The notes beneath the pieces are model-generated. The model was not told the DNA's origin. It searched no databases and saw only the letters and a program-made list of their open reading frames with translations. A stretch of DNA of 64,000 nucleotides from positions 248,001 through 312,000 of the forward strand of contig NZ_JAERQN010000006.1 of NCBI RefSeq assembly GCF_016805305.1, in the 5' to 3' direction. Below, piece by piece: positions 16,308-25,313 of this stretch (position 1 is the first letter of the stretch; every line of letters starts with the position of its first letter). Position numbers and translations under genes: made by a program. The DNA comes from Falsiroseomonas ponticola. Lineage in GTDB: Bacteria > Pseudomonadota > Alphaproteobacteria > Acetobacterales > Acetobacteraceae.

Positions 16308-16865
16308 TCAGACCCGCTCGCTGACCTTGATCGCGACCTTGCAGCCCGCCTTGATCGCCGCGCTCAGCAGCCGGTAGGCCGGCGCCTGCTCGGCCTCATG
16401 CTCCAGGCCGATGTCGCGATGCTCCAGCTCCTCCGCCCGGAAGCGCTCGATATCGGCGCGCAGCGGCGCCTCGTCATCGCCGAGTGTCTCCGCCTGGGCG
16501 CGGTAGTGTTCGTCGATCGCTTCCTCCACCGCCACGGTGCAGGCCATGGCGGCGCGGTGGCCGAGCAGCGCCGTCGCCGCGCCGAGGGCGAAGCCCGCGA
16601 CATGCCAGACCGGCAGCAGCGCGGTCGGCCGCACGCGGCGCTTGGCGATGAGCCCCGCGAAGGTGTCGAGGTGCACCTGCTCCTGCGCCTTCATGTGTTC
16701 CAGGATCGGCCCGTATTTCGTCCGCCCGAGCACCGCCAGCTGGCCCTCATAGATCCGTCGCGCGCCGTATTCGCCGGCATGGTCCACGCGGATGGTGCGC
16801 GCGACATACTCCCGCGGCGTCGGGTCCCCGGGCAGGCGTCGCTCGGCGGTCTCTCGGTTCGGCAT
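16308..16865 (-). CDS. coq7: 3-demethoxyubiquinone hydroxylase COQ7
   Basis: A 185-residue di-iron monooxygenase that adds the C5 hydroxyl in ubiquinone synthesis. The ligands are visible as E in DHAGEYGARRIYEGQ, ExxH in KAQEQVHLDTF, E in AVEEAIDEHYRAQ and ExxH in AEELEHRDIG. The ATG lies inside the dsbB stop codon (TGATG). Longer frames upstream are antisense-like. It acts at the membrane surface. Confidence 0.93.
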   Translation of the reverse strand: MPNRETAERRLPGDPTPREYVARTIRVDHAGEYGARRIYEGQLAVLGRTKYGPILEHMKAQEQVHLDTFAGLIAKRRVRPTALLPVWHVAGFALGAATALLGHRAAMACTVAVEEAIDEHYRAQAETLGDDEAPLRADIERFRAEELEHRDIGLEHEAEQAPAYRLLSAAIKAGCKVAIKVSERV

Positions 16866-17338
16866 CAACCCCTCCGTGCGGCCCGGCTGAAGGCGAAGGC
16901 CGCCAGGCCCGCCGCATAGATCAGGTTCATCGCCGCCATGGAAAGGGGGAGGCCCGGAATCAGGTAGGTGGCCTCGTCGCAGGGCTTGTTGGGCGCGGGG
17001 TTCAGGCTGCGCAGCAGGTCGTCCACGCTGGCGCCCGCGGCCACCGGCGGCGCCTGGCAGGCCGGCAGGGGAGAGGGCCACCAGCCCTGCTCCACGCCGA
17101 CATGCAGCACCGCGATGGCGCCGGAGACCAGCACCGCCAGCCCAGCCGCCCGCAGCGCCCAGACCCGCCACCGTTCAGGCAGGAAGGCCGCCGCCACGGC
17201 CAGCGCCGCCGCCACCCAATAGGGCCAGCGTTGCCAGAGGCAGAGCGCGCAGGGCGCCAGCCCCGGCCAGCGTTCCGTGCCGAGGGCGATCAGCGGTGCC
17301 GCGGCGGCGAAGCCCGCCACCATCAGGGAGGACATCAT
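16865..17338 (-). CDS. dsbB: Disulfide bond formation protein B
   Basis: About 157 residues with four hydrophobic segments. The first periplasmic pair is CALC, which exchanges electrons with quinone, and the second pair is spread over LPACQAPP and NKPCDEAT, which reoxidises DsbA. Start chosen at ATG 17338 (MMSSLMVAGF) with GGAAG upstream; the longer frame adds a poorly supported leader. Coupling to coq7 by a 1-nt overlap is fitting because DsbB passes electrons to ubiquinone. Confidence 0.88.
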   Translation of the reverse strand: MMSSLMVAGFAAAAPLIALGTERWPGLAPCALCLWQRWPYWVAAALAVAAAFLPERWRVWALRAAGLAVLVSGAIAVLHVGVEQGWWPSPLPACQAPPVAAGASVDDLLRSLNPAPNKPCDEATYLIPGLPLSMAAMNLIYAAGLAAFAFSRAARRG

Positions 17339-17487
17339 GCCGGCTTCTTCCCCCACCCCACTCCCCGCCGCAACGGGGCGGGGCGGACAGAGACATTTCG
17401 CAAAACGCGCCATCGGCGCGCCGGGGCGATTACGCCCGACGCCCTGGCGCGATAGCCTGTCCGCCGCTGGAAGCGGGAGACAGGTTG

Positions 17488-18114
17488 ATGCTGACCATCT
17501 GGGGCCGGGCGAGTTCGTCCAACGTCATGAAGGTGCTTTGGCTCTGCGAGGAACTCGCCATCCCCTTCACCCGCATCGATGCCGGCGGCGCCTTCGGCCG
17601 GACGAAGGAGCCTGACTACCTCGCCAAGAACCCCAACGCGCTGGTGCCTACGATCGAGGAGCCGGACGGCTTCACGCTGTGGGAGAGCAACAGCATCTGC
17701 CGCTACCTCGTCCGCAAGCACGCCCCCGGCCATGCGCTGCATCCCGCCGATCCACGCCAGGCCGCGAATGTGGAGCGCTGGATGGACTGGCAGCTGGCCT
17801 CCCTGAACCGGCCGATGACCACGGTCTTCTTCACCTATGTCCGCATCCCGGAGGCCGAGCGCGACTGGCCCGCGACGCACAAGGCGCGGGCGGAGGCAGA
17901 GGCGCTCTGGGCCATGGTGGATGCGGAGGTCGCGAAGCACCCCTATCTCTGCGGCGAATCGCTGACGCTGGCCGACATCGCGCTCGCCCCCTACCTGCAT
18001 CGCTGGTTCGCCATGCCGATCGAGCGCGCGCCCATGCCCGCGCTCCGCGCCTGGTACGACCGGCTCGCGCAGCACCCCGGCTTCCAGAAGCACCTCGCCG
18101 GCCCGCTGGTGTAA
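17488..18114 (+). CDS. Glutathione S-transferase family protein
   Basis: A 208-residue GST. The N-terminal thioredoxin-like domain starts MLTIWGRASSSNVMKVLWLC and has NPNALVPTIEE (the cis-Pro loop) and LWESNSICRYLV (the glutathione gamma-glutamyl contact). The C-terminal helical domain ends with LTLADIALAPYLHRW, the N-capping box. Start at ATG 17488 with GGAGAC upstream. The active-site residue is probably the Ser of the RASSSN stretch. The substrate is unknown. Confidence 0.92.
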   Translation: MLTIWGRASSSNVMKVLWLCEELAIPFTRIDAGGAFGRTKEPDYLAKNPNALVPTIEEPDGFTLWESNSICRYLVRKHAPGHALHPADPRQAANVERWMDWQLASLNRPMTTVFFTYVRIPEAERDWPATHKARAEAEALWAMVDAEVAKHPYLCGESLTLADIALAPYLHRWFAMPIERAPMPALRAWYDRLAQHPGFQKHLAGPLV

Positions 18115-18120
18115 CCCGGC

Positions 18121-18180
18121 GGTCCAGGGTCGCCTTCGACCCTGGCGAGGGTGTTCAGGGGGAGCAGCGCTCCCCCTGCA
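18121..18180. repeat. Dispersed palindrome, copy A
   Basis: GGTCCAGGGT pairs with ACCCTGGCG around a short loop, then AGGGGGAGC pairs with GCTCCCCCT. The same two stems occur in reverse order at 25685-25782 and 39625-39681. Located between the convergent GST and adenosyltransferase genes, where it may also stop transcription from both sides. Confidence 0.7.
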
Positions 18181-18185
18181 TCGCC

Positions 18186-18746
18186 CTACCGCGTCGCCCC
18201 CGGCGTCCAGGTCACATCCCCCGTCCCGTTCCCGTTCAGCCGGCGGGACAGCACGAAGAGGTGGTCCGACAGCCGGTTGAGGTAGCGGATCACCGCCGCA
18301 TTCACCGCATCCGCCGCCGCCAGGGCCACCACCTCCCGCTCCGCCCGCCGCGCCACCGTCCGCGCCAGATGGGCATAGGCGGCGCCGGGCGATCCGCCGG
18401 GCAGCACGAAGCTGCGCAGCGGCGGGATATCCGCGTTCATGGCGGCGATCTCCGCCTCCAGCCGCAGGCACTGGCCATCCGTCACGCGCAGCCGGTCCTC
18501 GCCCGTGCCGGGCACGCAGAGATCGGCGCCGAGGTCGAAGAGGTCGTTCTGGATGCGCCCGAGCATCGCATCCGCCTGGCGGTCCCCGGCCAGATGCAGG
18601 CGCAGGATGCCGATGGTGGCGTTCACCTCATCCACCGTCCCATAGGCCGCGACCCGCAGCGCATCCTTCCGCACGCGGGACCCGTCGCCCAGCGAGGTCT
18701 CCCCCCCGTCGCCCCCCCGCGTCGTGATGACGTCCAGCTTCACCAT
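18186..18746 (-). CDS. pduO: PduO-type cob(I)alamin adenosyltransferase
   Basis: A 186-residue enzyme that transfers adenosyl from ATP to cob(I)alamin. The family motifs are complete: TTRGGDGGETSLGDGSRVRK (ATP loop), AYGTVDEVNATIG, SFVLPGGSPGAAYAHLART with RRAERE, and RYLNRLSDHLFVLSR. It overlaps the tonB gene by 7 nt and is last in a CDF-tonB-pduO operon. The link to TonB suggests cobalamin uptake followed by adenosylation. The same genome region encodes B12-dependent metH and the CobST chelatase. Confidence 0.94.
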   Translation of the reverse strand: MVKLDVITTRGGDGGETSLGDGSRVRKDALRVAAYGTVDEVNATIGILRLHLAGDRQADAMLGRIQNDLFDLGADLCVPGTGEDRLRVTDGQCLRLEAEIAAMNADIPPLRSFVLPGGSPGAAYAHLARTVARRAEREVVALAAADAVNAAVIRYLNRLSDHLFVLSRRLNGNGTGDVTWTPGATR

Positions 18747-19780
18747 CGGCGATCTCCTTCGAGGCGAAAGCTGATATCGACCGCGGCAACCGCAACGACC
18801 GGCTGCCCATCCCGCGCGGCCGGCTGGAAGCGCCAGTTGCGCACCGCGCGCAGCGCCGCCTGGTCCAGCGCCTGGAAGCCGGCGGACTGGTCCACCGCCA
18901 CATCCACCACGCGGCCATGCTGGTCCACCTGGACGCGCAGCCGGACGCGCCCCTGCTCCCCGCGCATCCGGCTGGCATAGGGGTATTCGGGCGGCGGGTT
19001 GGAAGCCCCGGCCAGCGGCCGCGGCGCCGTCACGGCGCCCAGCGCCTGCGCCCCGGCCATGGACAGCGGCGCGCTCGCCTCCCCCGCGCCGCCCGTCGTG
19101 GCGGCGGGGCTCGCGGCAGCGGCGGCGGGCGCGGCCTGGGGCGCCGGGCGCGGCCGGGGCGGCGTGGGGCGCTGCGGCGGGGCCGCGAGCTGCAGCGGCC
19201 GGGGCGGCGGCAGTTCGAAGGCGGGCGGCGGCGGCTCGGGCTCAGGCCTCGCCTCCGGGGCGGGCGCCGGGGGTGGGGGCACCGCCTGCGCCACCATGAT
19301 CGGCGCTTCAGGCGGCGGGCGCGGTGCGTCAGGCGGCGGCACGGCCACCGGCTGGGCGGCGTCCGGCGGCGCGGGCGGCGCCACCGGGGGCGCCACCGGG
19401 GGCGCCACGGGGGGCGCCGAAGCGGCGGGCTGCACGGGTGGCGGCGGGGGCGGCGGCACCGGCAGCGCGGCCATGGTCACGGGCGAGGCCACCGGTGGCG
19501 GCGGCACGGGCGGGGCCGGCGGAAGGGCGGGCATGTCGGGCAGCGCCGCCACCGGCGGCGGCCCGGGCGGGGCCGGCACGCTGGCCGGCGCGGCGGGGGC
19601 GGCGGCCTCGGCATCCGCCGCGTCGCTGTTGCCGGGCATCTCCTCGCCCCAGACCAGCGCCACGCCCTGTTCCAGCGGCCTCGGCGCCTCATCCGGCGTG
19701 CGGTCCACCAGCAGCGCCGCCGCCAGCGCCGCATGGCCGGCCAGGGACAGCAGCAGGGGCCAGCGCCGGCCGCCGGTCAC
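18740..19780 (-). CDS. tonB: TonB family energy transducer
   Basis: A 346-residue TonB: a short cytoplasmic start, one transmembrane helix (LLLSLAGHAALAAALLV, about 9-25), a very long Pro/Ala-rich spacer (about 50-230, with PPVA repeats) and a C-terminal TonB domain (about 255-340) with PPEYPYASRMRGEQGRVRLR and AALRAVRNWRFQPA. It carries proton-motive energy to outer-membrane receptors. The start is a GTG in a GTGA overlap with the CDF gene. No ExbB/ExbD genes are nearby. Confidence 0.88.
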   Translation of the reverse strand: MTGGRRWPLLLSLAGHAALAAALLVDRTPDEAPRPLEQGVALVWGEEMPGNSDAADAEAAAPAAPASVPAPPGPPPVAALPDMPALPPAPPVPPPPVASPVTMAALPVPPPPPPPVQPAASAPPVAPPVAPPVAPPAPPDAAQPVAVPPPDAPRPPPEAPIMVAQAVPPPPAPAPEARPEPEPPPPAFELPPPRPLQLAAPPQRPTPPRPRPAPQAAPAAAAASPAATTGGAGEASAPLSMAGAQALGAVTAPRPLAGASNPPPEYPYASRMRGEQGRVRLRVQVDQHGRVVDVAVDQSAGFQALDQAALRAVRNWRFQPAARDGQPVVAVAAVDISFRLEGDRRW

Positions 19781-20673
19781 AGCACCAGCACGCCCTGGTG
19801 CTTGGCCTTGCCCTCGGGCTCGACATGGATGGTGATGACGGCGGATTCGAGTTCCGCCTTCAGCGCGGCCTCCACCCGGTCGCAGATCTCATGCGCCTGC
19901 GTCACCGTCATGTCGCCCGGCACCACCAGGTGGAATTCCACGAAGGTGAAGCGCCCGGAATGGCGGGTGCGGAGGTCATGCGCCTCGATCGCGCCTTCCG
20001 CATGGGTCGCGACCAGGCTGCGGATGCGGCCCAGCGCCTCTGGCGCCACCGCCTCATCCATCAGCCCGCCCACGGATTCGCGCATCAGCTGCCAGCCGGA
20101 GAACAGGATGTTCACCGCCGTCAGCGCCGCCAGCGCCGGGTCGATCCAGGCCTGCCCCGTCAGCGCCACCAGCGCCACGCCGACGATGACGCCGCCGGAG
20201 GTCACGACATCCGACAGCAGGTGCCGCGCATCCGCCAGCAGCGCGGGCGATCGGGACGCCCTGCCCCGCCGGAACAGGAAGGCCGACCAGCCCGCATTGA
20301 TGCCCGTCGCGATGGCGGAGACCAGCAGGCCCGGGGCCGCCCCCTCCAGCACCCGCGGCGCCTGCCAGGCGCCCCAGGCCTCGTGCAGGATCAGCACGGC
20401 GGCGACAATGATCAGCGCGCCTTCCAGCACGGCGGAGAAATACTCCGCCTTGGCATGGCCATAGGGGTGGTCCGCATCGGGCGGGCGGGCGGAGACGCGG
20501 ATGGCGGCCAGCGCCGCCAGCGCCGCCGCCACGTTCACCACGGATTCCACCGCATCGGCGAAGAGCGCGACGCTGCCCGTCAGCCACCAGGCACCCGCCT
20601 TCAGCCCCAGCACCGCGATCGCGATGCCGACGCTGGCGGTGGCGATGGTTTCGACGCGGGTCATGCCTGGCAT
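19777..20673 (-). CDS. Cation diffusion facilitator transporter
   Basis: A 298-residue CDF-family metal/proton antiporter with six membrane helices and a C-terminal cytoplasmic ferredoxin-like domain (about 205-298, with HAEGAIEAHDLRTRHSGRFT). Metal-site signatures are FADAVESVVN in helix 2 and DARHLLSDVV in helix 5; DHPYGHAK lies in the loop. The DxxES helix-2 form suggests a Zn/Fe/Mn-type rather than YiiP-type site, but specificity cannot be read reliably. It is first in the operon with tonB and pduO. Confidence 0.9.
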   Translation of the reverse strand: MPGMTRVETIATASVGIAIAVLGLKAGAWWLTGSVALFADAVESVVNVAAALAALAAIRVSARPPDADHPYGHAKAEYFSAVLEGALIIVAAVLILHEAWGAWQAPRVLEGAAPGLLVSAIATGINAGWSAFLFRRGRASRSPALLADARHLLSDVVTSGGVIVGVALVALTGQAWIDPALAALTAVNILFSGWQLMRESVGGLMDEAVAPEALGRIRSLVATHAEGAIEAHDLRTRHSGRFTFVEFHLVVPGDMTVTQAHEICDRVEAALKAELESAVITIHVEPEGKAKHQGVLVL

Positions 20674-20740
20674 CAGGCAGCCACGCGCGAAGGGTCAGCG
20701 GACAAGGGATGAACTCCTGCGGAGGCCGATTGATGCCGCG

Positions 20741-20765
20741 CCGGGGTGCGTTCCCGCAACCCCGG
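20741..20765 (-). terminator. metH terminator hairpin
   Basis: Arms CCGGGGTGCG and CGC-A-ACCCCGG pair with a single bulged A around a TTCC tetraloop, about 30 nt after the metH stop on the minus strand. No T-tract follows. Confidence 0.55.
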
Positions 20766-20792
20766 ACCCGCTCATGCCAGCCCCGCAGCTTC

Positions 20793-23700
20793 CTAGACGG
20801 AGAAGTACTTGGCCCGCGGGTGGTGCAGGACGATGGCGCTGGTGGATTGCTCGGGATGCAGCTGCCATTCATCGGACAGCGTCACGCCGACGCGATCCGC
20901 CTTCAGCAGCCGCAGCAGCCCTTCCTGGTCCTCCAGCCGCGGGCAGGCGGGATAGCCGAAGGAATAGCGGCCGCCGCGATAGCCCTGGCTCAGCATCTTC
21001 TCGATGTCGCGGTCATCCTCCCCCGCGAAGCCGAGTTCGGCGCGGATGCGCTTGTGGACGTATTCCGCCATCGCCTCCGCCATCTCCACCGACAGGCCGT
21101 GCAGGTAGAGGTAGTCCTGGTAGCGGTTGTCCTCGAACCAGTCGCGCGCGATGTCGGAGGCCTTCTGGCCCACCGTCACCACCTGCAGGCCGATCACGTC
21201 GCGCGCCTCCGGCCCATCCTCGATGTCCCGCAGGAAGTCGGCGATGCATTCGCCGTCCGGCTTGGGCTGGCGCGGCAGGGTGAAGCGCCAGGCTTCGGTG
21301 ATGCCATCCTCCTCGAACAGCACCACGTCATTGCCCTGGCCGGCGGCCTTCCAGTAGCCGTAGATCGCCTGCGGCTTCAGGATGTTGTCGGCCTCCGCCA
21401 GCGCCAGCATGCGCTTCAGCACCGGGCGCAGCTCCTGCTTCGCCCAGCCGATGAAATCCTCCAGCGAGCGCCCGGCCTTCCGGAAGCCCCACTGGAATTG
21501 ATAGAGGCTGCGTTCGTTGATGAAGGGCACGATGGCCTTGGGCGCGGCTTCCATCACGCGCGGCCCCCAGAAGGGCGGCACGGGCACGGCGCTTTCCGCC
21601 GCCACGCGCCGGCGGCGTTCCTGCGCGTAGTTGACATCGACGGGCGCGAAGCCGCGCGGATCGGCCTGGCCGAGCGTCCGCTTCTCGTTCTTCGCCTTGC
21701 CCGCGCGCTTGGTCTGCAGCGCGGCCAGGTAGTCGTCGAAGCCGTTGCCCATCACCTTGTCCATCAGGTGAAGGCCGTCGAAGGCGTCCCGCGCATAGGC
21801 CACGCGCCCGCAGGCGTAGGACTTCACGCAATCATCCTCGACATAGTTGCGCGTCAGCGCGGCACCGCCCAGCAACACGGGCAGGTCGATCCCCTGGCGG
21901 CTCATCTCCTCCAGGTTCTCGCGCATCACCACGGTGGACTTCACCAGCAGGCCCGACATGCCGATGGCATGCGCCTTGTGGGTCTTCGCCGCCGCGACGA
22001 TGTCGTTCAGCGGCACCTTGATGCCGAGGTTGACGACCTTGTAGCCGTTGTTGGTCAGGATGATGTCGACCAGGTTCTTGCCGATGTCGTGCACGTCGCC
22101 CTTGACGGTGCCGAGCACGATCGTGCCCTTCTCCTGCCCCTCGATCTTCTCCATGTGGGGCTCGAGATAGGCGACGGCGGCCTTCATCGTCTCCGCGCTC
22201 TGCAGCACGAAGGGCAGCTGCATCTTGCCGGCGCCGAAGAGGTCGCCCACCACCTTCATGCCGTCCAGCAGCACGTCATTGATGATGGAGAGCGGCGTGA
22301 GGCCCTTGGCCAGCGCATCCGCGAGTTCGTCATCCAGCCCCTTGCGGTCACCATCCACGATGCGGTCCTTGAGCCGGCCCTCCACCGTCTCCGCGCGCTT
22401 CTTGCCGGTGGTATCGGCGGCCTTCCGGCCGGAGAACATCTCCAGCACCTTCTGCAGCGGGTCATAGCCCTCGCGGCGGCGGTCGAAGATCAGGTCCTCG
22501 ATGACCTGCACTTCCTCCGCCGGGATCTGGTGCAGCGGCTTGATCTTGGAGACGTGGACGATGGCGCCGGTCATCCCCGCCTTCACGGCGTGGTCCAGGA
22601 ACACGCTGTTCAGCACGTGCCGTGCCGCGGGGTTCAGGCCGAAGCTGATGTTGGAGAGACCCAGGATGATCTGGATCTCAGGAAATTCCTCCCGGATCAT
22701 GCGGATGCCGTCCAGCGTCCAGACGCCGAGCTTGCGGTCATCCTCGTTGCCGGTCGCGATGGTGAAGGTCAGCGGGTCGATCATCAGATCGGACTGCGCC
22801 AGCCCGTGCTGGTTGCAGGCGAAATCGACCAGGCGGCGCGCGATGCGCAGCTTGTCCTCCGCCGTCTTCGCCATGCCGACCTCGTCGATGGTCAGCGCGA
22901 TGACGGCCGCGCCAAACTTCTTCGCCAGCACCAGGCGTTCATGCGCCGCATGCTCGCCATCCTCGAAGTTGATCGAGTTGATGATCGGCTTGCCGCCATG
23001 CAGCTTCAGCGCGGCCTCGATCACCGGCGTTTCGGTGCTGTCGATCACCAGCGGGGAGTTCACGCTGCTGGTGAAGCGCCGGATCACCTCGTTCATCTCC
23101 GCGATCTCGTCGCGGCCGACGAAGGCCGTGCAGACATCGAGGCTGTTCGACCCCTCCGCCACCTGCTCCCGCCCGATGGCGACGCAGCCATCCCAGTCAT
23201 GCGCGGCCTGGCGCTCGCGCCAGGCCTTGGAGCCGTTCGCGTTGCAGCGCTCCCCGATCGAGAAGTAGCTGTTCTCCTGCCGCAGGGATGTCGCGGTGTA
23301 GAGGCTGGCGACGGAGGGCACCCAGACCGCGTTCCGCTTCACCGGCGCCGGCCGCGCCTTGGCGCCGCCGAGCTTCCGCAGCAGCCCATCCAGCGCCTGG
23401 ATATGCGGGGTGGAGGTGCCGCAGCAGCCGCCGATCAGGTTCAGCCCATCCTCCAGGATGAAGCGCTCCATCCAGGAAGCGAGTTCGGACGGGCCGAGCG
23501 GGTAGTGTGTCTTGCCATCCACCAGCTCCGGCAGCCCCGCATTGGGCTGCACGCTCAGCATCCCCGGCCAGTTGCGGCTGAGCCAGCGGATATGCTCCGC
23601 CATCTCCTGCGGCCCCGTCGCGCAGTTCAGCCCGATCAGCGGCACGTCGAGCGCCTGCACCACCGTCGTCGCCGCGGCGATGTCGGGGCCGACCAGCAGC

Positions 23701-24296
23701 GTGCCCGTCGTCTCCACCGTCACCTGCACGAAGATCGGGATGTCGGACTTCGCTTCCGCCTTCGCGATCTTGCAGGCGTTGACGGCGGCCTTGATGAACA
23801 GCGTGTCCTGGTTCGTCTCCGTCAGCAGCGCATCCGCGCCGCCCGCGATCAGCCCGCGGCACTGCGCGACCAGCGCGGCTTCCAGCGAATCATAGTCGAT
23901 GTTGCCGAGGCTCGGCAGCTTCGTCCCCGGCCCGATATCGCCGATCACCCAGCGGTGGCGCCCATCGGCGAAGCTCTCCGCCGCCTCCCGCGCCAGCTCC
24001 ACGCTGAGCTTGTTGATCTCGAAGGCCTTCTCCTCCAGCTCGAACTCGCCGAGCGTGACGGGGCTGCCGCCGAAGCTGTTGGTCAGCACCATGTCCGACC
24101 CGGCCTCGTAGTAGCTGCGATGGATGTCGCGCACGATGTCGGGGCGGGAGAGGTTCAGCACCTCCGTGCAGTTCTCCTTGCCCCAGAAATCCTTCTCGAC
24201 GTCCAGCGTCATGGACTGGATGCGCGCGCCGAAGCCGCCATCGCAGAGCAGCACCTGGTCGCGAAGCACGTCGAGGAGATGGGGGCGCGAGGTCAT
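20793..24296 (-). CDS. metH: Cobalamin-dependent methionine synthase
   Basis: A 1167-residue enzyme that methylates homocysteine using 5-methyltetrahydrofolate and B12. Domains in order: homocysteine binding with zinc ligands Cys225 (GLNCATGPQ) and Cys291-Cys292 (GGCCGTS); pterin binding (about 340-610, with SIGERCNANGSK); cap and B12 domain (about 630-880) with the axial His736 in GDVHDIGKN; and the S-adenosylmethionine reactivation domain (about 930-1167) with RGGRYSFGYPACPR. Length matches the full-length family. It follows the ArsR-methyltransferase gene by 27 nt and is probably cotranscribed with it. Long open frames on the opposite strand are antisense shadows. Confidence 0.97.
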   Translation of the reverse strand: MTSRPHLLDVLRDQVLLCDGGFGARIQSMTLDVEKDFWGKENCTEVLNLSRPDIVRDIHRSYYEAGSDMVLTNSFGGSPVTLGEFELEEKAFEINKLSVELAREAAESFADGRHRWVIGDIGPGTKLPSLGNIDYDSLEAALVAQCRGLIAGGADALLTETNQDTLFIKAAVNACKIAKAEAKSDIPIFVQVTVETTGTLLVGPDIAAATTVVQALDVPLIGLNCATGPQEMAEHIRWLSRNWPGMLSVQPNAGLPELVDGKTHYPLGPSELASWMERFILEDGLNLIGGCCGTSTPHIQALDGLLRKLGGAKARPAPVKRNAVWVPSVASLYTATSLRQENSYFSIGERCNANGSKAWRERQAAHDWDGCVAIGREQVAEGSNSLDVCTAFVGRDEIAEMNEVIRRFTSSVNSPLVIDSTETPVIEAALKLHGGKPIINSINFEDGEHAAHERLVLAKKFGAAVIALTIDEVGMAKTAEDKLRIARRLVDFACNQHGLAQSDLMIDPLTFTIATGNEDDRKLGVWTLDGIRMIREEFPEIQIILGLSNISFGLNPAARHVLNSVFLDHAVKAGMTGAIVHVSKIKPLHQIPAEEVQVIEDLIFDRRREGYDPLQKVLEMFSGRKAADTTGKKRAETVEGRLKDRIVDGDRKGLDDELADALAKGLTPLSIINDVLLDGMKVVGDLFGAGKMQLPFVLQSAETMKAAVAYLEPHMEKIEGQEKGTIVLGTVKGDVHDIGKNLVDIILTNNGYKVVNLGIKVPLNDIVAAAKTHKAHAIGMSGLLVKSTVVMRENLEEMSRQGIDLPVLLGGAALTRNYVEDDCVKSYACGRVAYARDAFDGLHLMDKVMGNGFDDYLAALQTKRAGKAKNEKRTLGQADPRGFAPVDVNYAQERRRRVAAESAVPVPPFWGPRVMEAAPKAIVPFINERSLYQFQWGFRKAGRSLEDFIGWAKQELRPVLKRMLALAEADNILKPQAIYGYWKAAGQGNDVVLFEEDGITEAWRFTLPRQPKPDGECIADFLRDIEDGPEARDVIGLQVVTVGQKASDIARDWFEDNRYQDYLYLHGLSVEMAEAMAEYVHKRIRAELGFAGEDDRDIEKMLSQGYRGGRYSFGYPACPRLEDQEGLLRLLKADRVGVTLSDEWQLHPEQSTSAIVLHHPRAKYFSV

Positions 24297-24323
24297 GCGG
24301 TTTTCTCTCAGCGGATGGTCAGG

Positions 24324-25274
24324 TCAGAGGGCGATGGCGTGCGTCGGCTGGGCGAAGCCGGCGACGCGCCGGGCAGGCCAGAGCCGGACGGCCAGCGGCC
24401 CCGGGACCTCGATGGGGGAGGAGAGCGTGCAGCCGGCGGCACCCAGCCAGCCGGCGATGGCGGAATCGTCGAAGCCCGGCCAGCGATGCGCATGGCGCTG
24501 CAGCAGGTCGGCCCGCCCATGCGGCGCCAGATCGGCGATGATCAGCGTGCCCTCGGGGTGCAGCACGCGGGCGGCTTCCGCCACCGCGGCGGCCGGATCC
24601 TCCGCGTAGTGCAGCACCATCTGCAGCGCGACGGCGTCGAAGGCGCCATCGGCGAAGGGAAGCCGGTACATGTCCGCCTGCCGCACCGCGGCGCGGTGGG
24701 CGATGCCGCGCTCCGCGATGCGCGCGCGGGCCAGCGCCAGCATGTCCCGGCTGGCATCGACGCCGAGCGCCCTTTCCACCCGGTCCGCCACCAGCTCCAG
24801 CAGCCGCCCCGTGCCCGTGCCGATGTCGAGCAGCGCATCCGCCCGCGGCGGCAGCAGGCTGACCAGCGCCTGTTCGATATCCCCGGCCGGCAGGTCCAGC
24901 GCCCGCAGCTCGTCCCAATCCATGCCGCCCTCCCGGAAGGCGGCGGAGGCCGCGCGGGCGCGCTCCGCCGCGATGCGCGCCGCGGCGCGGCGATCGGCGG
25001 CCAGGCGGGGGTCATCCTCCGGCAGCCGGGCCAGGATCATCCGCGCCACGCCGGCATCGCCGGGCAGCTGGAAATAGGCATTGGCGCCCTCCGGCACCCG
25101 CTCCAGCAGCCCGGCCTCCACCAGCAGCTTCAGGTGGCGGGACAGGCGCGGCTGGCTCTGCCCCAGCACGTCGCAGAGGTCGCTGACGCAGAGCGCGCTG
25201 CGCGCGCAAAGCGCCAGCAGGCGAAGCCGGGTCGGCTCGGCAGCCGCGCGGAGTTGCGTCAGAAGGTCGTCCAT
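24324..25274 (-). CDS. sahR: ArsR-type regulator with methyltransferase domain (SahR-like)
   Basis: A 316-residue fusion of an ArsR winged helix (about 1-90, recognition region SDLCDVLGQSQPRLSRHLKL) and a class I S-adenosylmethionine-binding domain (about 130-300, motif I LLDIGTGTGRLLELV at 148-162, then LPFADGAFDAVALQMVLHY). Fusions of this kind next to methionine-cycle genes are known as SahR, which senses S-adenosylhomocysteine rather than acting as a methyltransferase. Start at ATG 25274; longer frames run through the promoter into the divergent gene. A perfect 7-bp-arm palindrome just upstream is the probable operator. Confidence 0.8.
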   Translation of the reverse strand: MDDLLTQLRAAAEPTRLRLLALCARSALCVSDLCDVLGQSQPRLSRHLKLLVEAGLLERVPEGANAYFQLPGDAGVARMILARLPEDDPRLAADRRAAARIAAERARAASAAFREGGMDWDELRALDLPAGDIEQALVSLLPPRADALLDIGTGTGRLLELVADRVERALGVDASRDMLALARARIAERGIAHRAAVRQADMYRLPFADGAFDAVALQMVLHYAEDPAAAVAEAARVLHPEGTLIIADLAPHGRADLLQRHAHRWPGFDDSAIAGWLGAAGCTLSSPIEVPGPLAVRLWPARRVAGFAQPTHAIAL

Positions 25275-25285
25275 GGCTTGCAAAT

Positions 25286-25307
25286 GACATAAACATATCC
25301 TTATGTC
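25286..25307. promoter_or_regulatory. Palindromic operator of the methionine locus
   Basis: GACATAA and TTATGTC form perfect inverted arms around 8 nt, in an AT-rich island only 39 bp wide between two divergent start codons. ArsR-type dimers bind such sites. On the plus strand TTGCAA (25278-25283), a 17-nt spacer and TTATGT (25301-25306) could be a promoter for the short plus gene that would give a nearly leaderless mRNA; the operator overlaps it. Confidence 0.65.
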
Positions 25308-25313
25308 CAGTGC

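Noticed and set aside
18999..19835. A Gly-rich plus-strand frame
   Set aside because: It is the reverse of the proline-rich TonB spacer; Gly runs are the complement of Pro codons.
20674..20792. A cobalamin riboswitch near metH, pduO and the CDF gene
   Set aside because: No B12-box-like sequence was seen upstream of either transcript; the only structure is a terminator hairpin.
20709..25292. A 1527-codon open frame on the plus strand across metH
   Set aside because: It is the antisense frame of metH and the SahR-like gene; composition is His/Gln/Arg-rich as expected for antisense in GC-rich DNA, and no domain is visible.
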